From the NCBI GenBank assembly GCA_030544235.1, contig CM060466.1, positions 6,341,092-6,405,091 on the forward strand: a stretch of 64,000 nt of DNA. The letters are read 5' to 3'. A model generated the notes under the pieces. The model saw nothing but the letters and a program-made list of their open reading frames with translations, searched no databases and was not told the origin of the DNA. Positions 33,240 to 64,000 of the stretch are shown here, piece by piece. Position 1 is the first letter of the stretch; each line of letters begins with the position of its first letter. The translations under genes were made by a program, and so were the position numbers. Source of the stretch: Lepturacanthus savala (lineage: Eukaryota > Chordata > Actinopteri > Scombriformes > Trichiuridae).

Positions 33240-33456
33240 GTGACTCCTTATGAAATACTGTGCTGAAATGTGTGGAAACGCTTATAAAACGAACCTAGAT
33301 CCAATAGTTAAACCGCAGAAAATAGCTCTTAGGATAATAAATGAAGTTGGATACCGTCGTTCCACAAAATCAGCTTCTTATAAAATCTCACACCTTAAAA
33401 TTTCTGGACATTGTATATTCAGAAACATTAGAAATGATGTTTCGAGTCGTAAATAG
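33240..33456 (+). pseudogene. LINE reverse-transcriptase C-terminal fragment
   Basis: An open stretch of 68 codons contains YCAEMCGNAYKTNLDPIV followed by QKIALRIINEVGYR, which closely resembles the segment after the catalytic core in non-LTR retrotransposon reverse transcriptases (usual form YC-x-WGN-x-YKTNL...QK-x-A-x-RII). The Trp of the WGN motif is Cys here and the catalytic region is absent, so it is a dead fragment. Confidence 0.6.
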
Positions 33457-33877
33457 GACAATTCTGGTTTGTATTAAAAATGTTTAAGCCAAGGCAGGGG
33501 ATTTATAACTTAAGGGAGTTGCTAATGTCACAAAACCAGAACTAATCTCAAATACAGATTGTGAGTCAACTTAGGGGGTAAAATTATAGAATGGACAAAA
33601 TGAGGAAATAAAGACATGTAGTTCTATGTTAGTTTTAAAGACTTTAAAATCTACAATTATCAAAGTTACAATGAAATTTAAATATTTCTTTTTTTAGTTT
33701 AGTTTAAGCTATCATGATAACACCCCTCTCTCAGCAGAAATGTTCTCCATGATAATGATGCAGCCTTCTCAACGCTGCTTTGGCATTTCCTGTGAAAATA
33801 TATTCAAACATAGGTTCTTTATTTGATTTAAAATATGGAGACAGTAGAAGGAGTTTCTCTCAGCAGAGAAACCCTGC
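33457..33877. terminator. 3' flank of gene 9 with polyadenylation signal at 33818-33823
   Basis: AATAAA on the minus strand lies 55 bp past the gene 9 stop codon, a good position for polyadenylation. The rest of the interval is AT-rich. Confidence 0.5.
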
Positions 33878-35201
33878 TCAGTCCAGACTTTGTGGATCCA
33901 GTGCCTTGTAGGCAGCAGCATACCGGGAGGCGTCCTCAGCACTGGACTCCGGGTCCACATCTGGATCTAAAGACTGCAGCCTCACCGCACTGCAGGAATC
34001 CCCCTGCGGATAAGTCCCGATCATACTTTCATCCAAGCAGGAAACTCCTAATCAAACTTAAAATAGACTCAGAGTAACACTCACTTCATCTTTGCTTGTG
34101 TCGGTTCCATTCTGACCACCTGAAACTAACAAAAAACAAGATTTAATGTCTAAACACTGCAAAAACTGAAACCTTAACAGGTGAAAATATCCTGTTTTTG
34201 GTGCAATTAGTCCAATATCGAGTAGAATTAGAGAGTCAGCCAGGACACGGTTACCTTTGCTCAACATAAAACAAAAAAAAAGACTTAAATTATTTCAGTT
34301 ATTTCCAAGAAGCTTCCTGAAATGACTGTATTTGCTGCAAAAACTGAAATCTTAACAGGGAAAAATATTTAGTTTTTGGTACAATTAGTCCAGTATTAAG
34401 GAGAATTATCTTATTCCACTGGCTTTATTTCAGTTTCAGCTTTTTTAAGATTTAATAAATGCATAATTTACCAAATAGACCCAAATCAGGAGAAGAAACT
34501 GAAATAATCTAAATTATTTGCCTGTGGAGTAAGATAATTCTACTCAATAGTGGACTAATTGTACCTTCACCTGTTTCAGATTTCAGTTTTTGCAGTGTAA
34601 GTCTGTTCTTTTTTCACAAGTGTGCATTGACATTTATGCATGCATGTGTATGACTTAACTCACCTGTGTTACTCCTCCAGTGTCCATAGAAAATCAGAGG
34701 GATAATGGCACAAACCAGCAGAGCCAGGCTCACTGACACAATGATGACCACTGTGGTATCTGCAAACAGCAGCAGCAGCAAACTGGTCACTGTACAGTTT
34801 AACACTGTGTATGTGTCCTGAAAATCTGCTGAAATACAATGCAGTCATATCACTTGATAAAGCCTTAAATTTCCATTTACTAGCTGTTTACATATGTTTA
34901 TTTCATTTATTCAACACGGATTATTGTATAACGTATACATGTATCATCTTCATATATTTGCAATAGAGTGACAAATAATCGTTGGCAAGATGAGAAAGTC
35001 AAAAACTTCTTAAAATACTGTTTGAAAAACTTCTATCAGGTTTCTTAAAATGTATGTTTGTACCTTTCTTTTCTTATATAAAAATCACATGGAATGTGTG
35101 TTTTTTTTTACAAAAAATGTCAAATGGTGTAACCAAAACGGAATGATCGATTTAAATATTCACCTAGAATAGAAAACTAGTTGATGGCATATGTGTTATT
35201 T

Positions 35202-35254
<53 letters not shown>

Positions 35255-35983
35255 ACATTATCCTCATACTCTACAGGCTTATAATAATTATTTCTCTCTC
35301 CATATTGGGGTCACCCAGTGTTTTCCATGAAAAATCACACTTTTATTTACCACCATGAGTTGTAAAATGAATAGAAAATATAGTCAAGACATTGAAAAGG
35401 TTAAAAATAATGATTTGTATATAAAATAATATTTTTCCTTCAAACTCTGCTTTCAGTTTAATAGCTTCTCTAACCAGCTAAACTGTTTTCAGCCTCATCT
35501 ATGTAGATATTGCACCAAAAAACAGACATTTGCAGCTAGAATAGTCATTTACCACATTAGCAGTGTATAGAGTGGATTTCTGATTAGTTGAAAGTTATCT
35601 GCAATGAAAAAATAGTGCTTTTCTTTCAAAAATAAGGAAATTTCTAGGTGACTCTAAACTTTTATACTGAAAATCTGCTAAAGTCAGACACTGATTGATG
35701 CAATCCAGTGATATCACTTGATAAAGTTGAGCCTTTTTCATGAAGGTTGCCTTTTTTTAGGTTTAGCATGCTCGTTATATACCTGTGAGGTGCCCTGCTG
35801 CTTTCTTGCTTGTATTTTTATCTGTCGCGGGCAGCGTTACTGCTGCTGGCGACGGGTCGACGCTGGGCAGGAAGTCACCTTGGGGCAAAGTTCCTGTCTC
35901 TGTCTGCAGGATGGTAGCAGAGGAGGGAGGTCCAGGAGGAACAGTAGACACTGGGAGAGAACAAGGCCAGGGATGACTGTGTT

Positions 35984-36081
<98 letters not shown>

Positions 36082-38581
36082 TTGCTCGCTCATGTGACAT
36101 ATTGCCTTAAAAGAGAGGAAGCATCACAAGATATACAGTTTCTGTGCAAAACAAACATTCTCACACTCTCAGCTACGTTTAAGTACTGGTCTGCTCAGCA
36201 CTGTGATGTTGTTGTGCTTTAACCTTCCTCTTGTGTTGTAGATTATAAATGCATAAAAAAAACACTAGATTTTTTTTTTATTTGCATCAAGGTCTACTAG
36301 GTACCCCTAGTTCAACAAAATAAAGCAAAAACACGTTTTCACTAAATTATAAAATGCTCTGGTTGAAATAAGGACCTTTGTGTTGTGAGTGTCGGTTTTG
36401 ACGCAGTTATAAAAATAAGATTATGCAGCAATAACTAGAGCCAGAACTGAAAAGTGCACTGACAGCTATGTGACTTCTTCTGATCTTCATTTAATGTTTA
36501 TATCGAAGTTCCATTGCTGAAAAAAATAGTTTTAGCTTTTTTATTGAAGTAGATAAATATGAGTCGAAATTGAACAACATAAATGTTATTATATATAATA
36601 ATAATAATATTAAAATGAAAAAATAAGTAAAACAAATGTATTTATAAGAGATGTGTTCTAATACCCCTCAGGAATAGATAACACAACATCCTTTTATTTA
36701 TATAGGATTCTCTTGAGGTTCATTCTACCATTTTTTAAAATTGAAATCGAGTGGTATAAAAAACAAGGTCCAGAGACCCACACCAAAAATATTAAAACTA
36801 ATATTTTCATGCTTAAGGAAGCCTAACAAAATAACTAAGAGATGATAAACAAATTAGTTGATGGACAATGGTTTTAAGTGTGTTTGACATCTAATTTAAC
36901 ACATGGGTCAAAACCGACTCATTAACATAAAGGATGGGACCAGCAAACTAACACAAGATGAAGGTTAATGCCGCACCTGAACTGTTTATTGATATCAAAA
37001 TCTTCTTAGCAATCTTGGCAATGGCTCTTTCTAATTTTGGCCCAGAATTCACTGCGATATTCAGGTTTGCTGTGACAAACGTGCTCTGGTTCAAAAGCTG
37101 TGGTTTATCTTACTACTTTTTAGTAATATTGAGCCAAAGTAATTGTTGCCATATGGTAATGCTATGTAATAGAGGGCTAATATCTGCTGGATTACAAATG
37201 ATTCTAACCAATAAAAAACCTACCATCCAGGATTTTGAGATTGACCTCTTGGTACAACCCTTGAAATTTTCCATCCACCCCGCAGTAATAAGGCCCTGCG
37301 TCTGCTTTCTTCAGCCTCTTTATAGTCACGTTGAAGACTCCGTCCCCTCTCCTGGCGTCCATGCTGTATCTCCCTCTCCGCTTTACAGGTGACGTCCTCC
37401 TCTCGGTCTGCACCAGAACGTTTTCTCCGGAGCAGACGCCTTTACAGAAGTACGCGTTGTCGTAGAGGCTGCCGTTGTCGTGTGTGGACCAGCTGCCGGA
37501 GCAGCGGATGATGACCTCTCCTCCAACATGGCCGCTCACCTCCAGCACCGGCGTGGCGTCTGCACAAACGGCTGCAGTAGAACACCAAGTACGGTGAAAT
37601 CAAATGTTGCTGTTGCAGCCGATAACGTAATAAATTTGCCTTCTTTAAAATGTAATAGGCCAATAACGTAATAAAAGTGCTAAAACAATTTTTGGCCGAT
37701 ACCATAATAAAAAAAAATGTTTTGCAAAAGTAATAACTGAGCCAATTATAGTATCATTCAAAAGATTGGGTTCCCTTAGAAATTGTGTTTTTTTTTTAGA
37801 AAGAAATGCACTGTTTTTTTTTAATTCGATAACTTTAAACTAATCAAAAATACACTCTATACCTAACTCTAACATAACATAACATAACTCTATTACTAAT
37901 GTGGTAAATGACTATTCTATCTGTGAATGTCTGGTTTTTGGTGCATCAATATCTACATAGGTGTATAGAGGCCCATTCCCAGCAACTATCACTCCAGTGT
38001 TCTAATGGTACAATATGTTTGCTCATTGCATCAGAAGGTTAATGTAATGACATTTTCTATTCATTTTACATTATTGGCAAAAAGTTATTACCTTATCAGT
38101 TTAGGACTTTTAATACGTCTTTGGCCTATTAGGTTTTAAAGTGGGCACATTTATTACAATATCAGCTGTTATTACATTGTCAGCTGCACAACTGTTTATC
38201 AAATAAACACAATAGTACAGTTTGCAAAGTGATGCACTCAACAATAATTGCTGTATATATACTCTGTATATACTATTCCCTTTTTTAAGTGTTACTGGTT
38301 TGGAGCTTAGAACTTAGAGAGTTGAAATCTCAAAACTTAAAAAGTAGGTTTGATCTCGATTCACTTTGAAATGGGGTTCAGTTAAATACACATTATCTGA
38401 CATTGACGAGGGACAATGCACATTAATGAAAATTAGGCCAACTTATCATGAAGGTTCACTCCCATTCTCATATATATGTTTGGATGCAACTTTTCTCTAT
38501 ATGGATACCATCTAGAGTGTAAAAAACCCATCAGAACTCACCTGAGAAGCAAAAAAACACCACAACATGAAGAATCTCCAT
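33878..38581 (-). CDS. CD300/pIgR-like receptor gene 9, short tail without ITIM or ITAM
   Basis: A six-exon model of 262 residues: 38542-38581 (signal peptide MEILHVVVFFCFS), 37224-37571 (V domain), 35783-35950 (56-codon Pro/Thr-rich stalk), 34664-34759 (transmembrane), 34085-34125 (short tail exon, ends phase 0) and 33878-33973 (last exon). The V domain has both Ig cysteines (IIRCSGSW, AGPYYCGVDG) and the extra pair in AYFCKGVC. The helix region is VVIIVSVSLALLVCAIIPLI without charge. The 44-residue tail has only YKAL near its end and no clear signalling motif. A second acceptor 12 bp inside the V exon (exon start 37559) would also keep the frame and drop four residues. The gene is the last of the array and is head-to-head with the C3-like gene. 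Confidence 0.75.
34140..34600. repeat. Inverted-repeat element in gene 9 intron
   Basis: The ends gctgcaaaaactgaaatctt (from 34333) and gatttcagtttttgcagtg (to 34598) are inverted copies, and a further partial copy lies at 34155-34230. The interior repeats the phrase about lacking or gaining gagtagaattatcttattcc. It looks like a small non-autonomous DNA element. Confidence 0.5.
35205..35665. repeat. (TA)n microsatellite and family B MITE interior
   Basis: A (TA)n run at 35205-35251 is followed from about 35305 to 35665 by the interior of the family B MITE. Both lie in the gene 9 intron between the membrane and stalk exons. Confidence 0.65.
35991..36076 (+). repeat. (GT)n microsatellite in gene 9 intron
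   Basis: An almost pure (GT)n run lies about 40 bp upstream (on the minus strand) of the stalk exon acceptor. Confidence 0.9.
37747..38060. mobile_element. Family B MITE fragment in gene 9 intron 1
   Basis: It starts near tatcattcaaaagattggg and includes the interior phrases actatcactccagtgttcta and tttgctcattgcatcagaagg; the far end is lost. Confidence 0.6.
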
Positions 38582-39424
38582 CCTTTATCCAAATTAAAAA
38601 TAAATAGTAAAAACCGAAAATGTGGTCCAACAGCACCAGACAAAATGCAGCATCAATTAATCATCTGATTCACGATCCAGAAAAGGTATAAAGATTTGAT
38701 TGTGCAGTAAGCATCGGTGGCATAATTCTCTTTTCCTGTGCCCATTCAGCCACATTATGAAAACAAAGACTATACAGTAGATGTCCAGCCCCCTGCTCTC
38801 TCTCTCTCCCTCCACTCTGACGATCCAGCTCATGACGGGGTTAAGAAACTCTTGGGTGTTTATCTTTATTGTTCAGGCTGTTGCGGCTGGCCCTGCGTTG
38901 CCCTTGTTGCATCTACAGTACATGAAGCTGGAGGGCAGGGCACCAAAGTGGGGCAGTCTGCTGACTGTGTCACGGGTGTCCATGGGGGCTGCTTCATAAA
39001 GAGAGAGTCCCAGCTGACACATGTTTATATCAGCCACCATTTTTCTGCTAATGTATTTGGTTTCCTCACGATGTAGCTTGTAGCTTGTAGCCAACTGGGG
39101 GCAGTGTGGCACTTTACCTGCTGCAGCAAGGGCAGACGACTTAAATACAAATCTTAAACGTCCATAATAGAATATTTTCAATAGGACAATTCAACAAGCT
39201 GCTTCTAGACCAGCGGAGCAGAGCGCTGAGCTACTACACTGTTCAAAAGTTTTGTTTTGTTGTTCTTTGTCCAAATACAATATGAAGATCCTCTATTCAG
39301 GATTTAATATGAATATAATATCACCTTTCCTTTGATTTGAGATACAGTCCGATTAGATTTGATAGATAAATTGTACATGAGTAACGAGTAGAAGAGTAGA
39401 TTGTTGCACATGTCAGTCAGTTAT
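38582..39424. other. Spacer between gene 9 and the C3-like gene, first part
   Basis: No gene is recognised. Short open frames exist on both strands around 38740-39180 but none shows a known domain or splice context. Confidence 0.5.
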
Positions 39425-39778
39425 TTTCTATACCTGCCTATTCCTCATTAGGGTCGTAGGGGTGTGTTGGAGCCAATCCCAGCGCGTTACAGCGAGAGGC
39501 AGGGATACACCCCAGATGGTCGCCAGCCAATCGTGGGGCACACACACCATTCACTCACACACTCACACCTACGGGCAATTTAGAGTCTCCAATTAACCTC
39601 AGCATGTTTTTGGACTGTGGGAGGAAGCCGGAGTACCTGGTGAAAACCCACGCAGACACGGGGAGAACATGCAAACTCCACACAGAAAGGTCCCAGACCC
39701 AGGACCAAGGAGGTCTTGAACCTGCGACCTTCTTGCTGTGAGGCAACAGCGCTAACCCCTACTCCACCGTGTCGCCCG
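39425..39778 (-). mobile_element. tRNA-derived SINE, reverse orientation
   Basis: Read on the minus strand it begins gcgggcgacacggtggagta and continues ggttagcgctgttgcctcac, then the shared SINE body, ending near the atagaaaataactgac tail. The apparent protein on this strand is only a shadow of the SINE. Confidence 0.75.
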
Positions 39779-40524
39779 CAATGAGTTGTATGAATTTAAA
39801 GAAAATACAATAGAGACTTGTTCAACCACCAATCTATGTATCATCCACAGGCTCAAACTGGTTTGATAAAAGTGCAAAACACAAAGTTATAACCTATTTA
39901 TTACCTATTTAAACTTCAAAACACATAAATATTGTACACTGGCCCAACTGATTTTCCCCAAATGAGTTCAACCTTGTGTTTTTCTCATGTTTTTTAAAAT
40001 CAAAATATCAGATCACCATACCTCACAGGAGAATTATTTGAATCAGGTCCTCAATAAAGAAAATTCCCTGGTGCTGCAACAAAAAAAAAAAACCTGACCC
40101 AGCCAGATGGACTTTCACCCCATTAGTTGTTTGTGTGTTTGTGCATTTTCAATGCATGCATCTGCAAATATTCTGTTTCAGTAGGCTGATACATATATAT
40201 ATATAACAATATAAATCAAATTTTCAAAGCAAGAAAAAGACCCTTATATAAAAAATTGTCTGAATCAAAAATTTAGGTTTATGTAATTCTGAAGTTTCCT
40301 CAGTTGTATTTTTAGAAGATAGACAAACATAAACCCTTATTGATTTTTTGAATGTTTACTGTTTATCAGAAGTGAACAGTTTCTCAACTGTTGCTGGAAA
40401 TTCATGTTTATAGTAAGCGTTTGTGCAGTGACGGATGAGGCAGGAGTGAGGACTGGTGCTGGTGCTGGGGGATAAAAGGAGAGTCCTGCAGAGTCGTCAT
40501 TGATAGCAGATCAGGATCAGGAGG
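39779..40524 (+). promoter_or_regulatory. Upstream region of the C3-like gene
   Basis: A TATA-like GATAAAA lies at 40471-40477, about 50 bp before the start codon at 40525. This would give a 5' untranslated region of only some 25 bases, normal for C3 genes. Upstream to 39780 the sequence is AT-rich without other clear signals. Confidence 0.5.
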
Positions 40525-62437
<21,913 letters not shown>

Positions 62438-62468
62438 GTAAAAAAGATGATCTATAACAGTCTTAAAA

Positions 62469-63769
62469 CAGGGATAGGCAACCCTGGTCCTAGAGAGCTA
62501 TTGTTGGTGCAATACACCTGATTCTACTAATGAAGGTTTTTAACAAGGCCTCTCATGGTTAGCTGTGTCCAAACCCTACTATGCACTGCCTACCAACTAG
62601 CAGTGTTGGGAGTAATGTGTTATAAAAGTAATAAATTACTGTAATGCATTGTTTTTTGCTGTATTGCAGTAATGTAAGGCAATAAAGGGGGGAAAATGTA
62701 ATATTGTACTTGGTATAAACCCATTAACATGCATTACAATGCATTTTAACCAAGATTGAAATGGTTGATCAGCGCAGTGAAATGTTCATGCAAAAATTAT
62801 TTCACTTCCTTTTCCTTTTGGCTCATCAGACAGAAGATGGAGATGAGTGAACCTGCAGAAAACGTCAGATAGCACATCCTCCAGATGGACATACACACTC
62901 ATTACTTTATGTTTGTTAAGCATAAGGATCTGAAGAACGTCAATAGTTAAATGCACTTTGTGTGCGACGCCTTAAAAACTGTCCACTTCCTGAAATAGCA
63001 GCAGTAATTTTAACATTTACAGAGGTGATATAGTAACATGAAGTTAGCAAGGAAGCAAGAGGAGCATGAGAGTGAAGATAAAACCACAAAACAGGCAAAA
63101 TTAATGGTCTCCTGAGATTTATCAGCATCAAGAGGTTAGGAGACGTGTTGGTGAAGACATGATAAACACTTTCAACAGTGAAATCACCAGCTTTTTGAAA
63201 ACTTGTCAGCAAGATCCCTGTTGCAGCAATAATGACAAAGGTGAGTTATATTTAGATTGATGAATCCATATTTCCAGATATTAGTGAGAGTAACTTGAAA
63301 GTAATGCAATAGTAGTGTAATGCCTTTATGTTTTAAATACAGAAATATTGTAATGCAACATATTACTTTGAAAGACAGGAACAAGTAATAAATAAGTATC
63401 TTGCTCAACACTGCTAACTAGTAGCTACTACTCGAACGCCACAGTAGTAGCTAGGCACAATTCAGACGTACTACAGCAGCCATCTTGCCCCTCCCAATCA
63501 CTTCTGGGATATGTAGTGTGGTCGCTTGTACACTGCAAAATATGACCAGATGTAGAAAACCATCCGGGTATAGTTTGCGGACCTGTTAAAAGCCTACTAT
63601 TTTTTTCCGGATATTCCAGATAGTGGATTTTTCGTTTTTGGCTACTACGTAGGTGATTAGTTGTCGGTTTCAATCACAGGTAATAGGTAGAATCAGTTGC
63701 GTTACTGTTTTGTTGGAACAAAAACCTGCTCCTACAGTGGCTCTCCAGGACCAGGGTTGTCTTCCCTTG
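62469..63769. mobile_element. hAT-like element carrying a nested insertion, after C3 exon 38
   Basis: The ends CAGGGATAGGCAACCCTGGT and the complement of its other end (…CTCTCCAGGACCAGGGTTG, then TCTTCCCTTG) form long inverted repeats. Flanking bases (TCTTAAAA and GTCTAAAA) are only roughly repeated. It is split by the element at 62601-63413. Confidence 0.65.
62601..63413. mobile_element. Nested hAT-like element
   Basis: It begins CAGTGTTGGGAGTAATG and ends with the complement ...TTGCTCAACACTG. The flanks CCAACTAG and CTAACTAG match at seven of eight bases, fitting a hAT target duplication. Related copies are at 50936-51640 and 55395-55930. Confidence 0.7.
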
Positions 63770-64000
63770 GTCTAAAATGTCTACCGATCTAATCTGTCTA
63801 CAGTAAACATACATTTCTTACACCTAAAACTCTCCTGAAGGAAACATGTTCATGCAACACGAACATTGTGCTTCATAGAGGTAAATCATATCTTGATCAA
63901 TGGTTTGAGAGTCTTTATCTGCAATGTCTGTAAACTGCAGCATTTTCTACCTGAGAAACGACTTTAGGCTGAGAGAAGATTAAACTACAGCCACAATGGC
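63770..64000. other. Right edge of the window, non-coding
   Basis: No exon of the C3 C345C domain or of another gene is recognised here; it is probably still intronic to the C3-like gene. Confidence 0.5.

Noticed and set aside
38738..39181. Overlapping frames on both strands as a small gene between gene 9 and C3
   Set aside because: No domain, leader or splice pattern recognised; the overlap on both strands suggests chance.
39555..39746. 63-codon minus-strand frame, repeated at 49336-49605 and 52034-52261
   Set aside because: It lies within the tRNA-derived SINE and is broken in other copies.

Overview
The window is vertebrate nuclear DNA, almost certainly a percomorph teleost fish. Genes are split into short exons with GT/AG introns. 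The gene families (CD300/pIgR-like receptors, complement C3), the dense small DNA-transposon copies, a tRNA-headed SINE and long (TG)n/(TA)n microsatellites all fit a fish genome. All gene models below were assembled by hand from splice signals, reading phase and family resemblance; no alignment software was used.

Region 1 (1-38.6 kb, minus strand): an array of nine single-V-domain receptors of the CMRF35-like/CD300/pIgR-like family, one of them partial at the left edge. Each has a signal-peptide exon, one Ig V exon, zero to two Ser/Thr/Pro-rich stalk exons, a transmembrane exon and a cytoplasmic exon. All inner exon junctions are phase 1 and every complete model sums to whole codons. The array holds inhibitory members (gene 2 with two ITIMs, gene 5 with one), members with an ITAM-like YxxL-x9-YxxL motif in their own tail (genes 3, 6, 7), one that lost that motif by deletion and has Arg in its membrane helix (gene 4), and two with other tails (genes 8, 9). 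Genes 2 and 3 have nearly the same V domain on opposite-signal tails, the pattern of paired receptors. Decayed exons between the genes show birth-and-death evolution by block duplication.

Region 2 (40.5-62.4 kb, plus strand): a complement C3-like gene, 38 exons in frame (about 1420 residues), running towards the right edge; the C345C exons are not seen. It lacks the three features that define C3 activity. The thioester motif reads GNGEK instead of GCGEQ, the catalytic His position is Ser, and the exon that should encode the C3a anaphylatoxin core is absent, with the flanking exons still joining in frame. All exons are open and all splice sites usable, so it looks like a working gene for a C3-derived protein that can neither bind covalently nor release C3a. 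This is the most unusual object in the window.

Mobile DNA fills introns and spacers: two Tc1/mariner-like MITE families, piggyBac-like MITEs flanked by TTAA, hAT-like elements (one with a perfect 8-bp target duplication, one nested in another), tRNA-derived SINEs (one with a perfect 13-bp target duplication) and a LINE reverse-transcriptase fragment.
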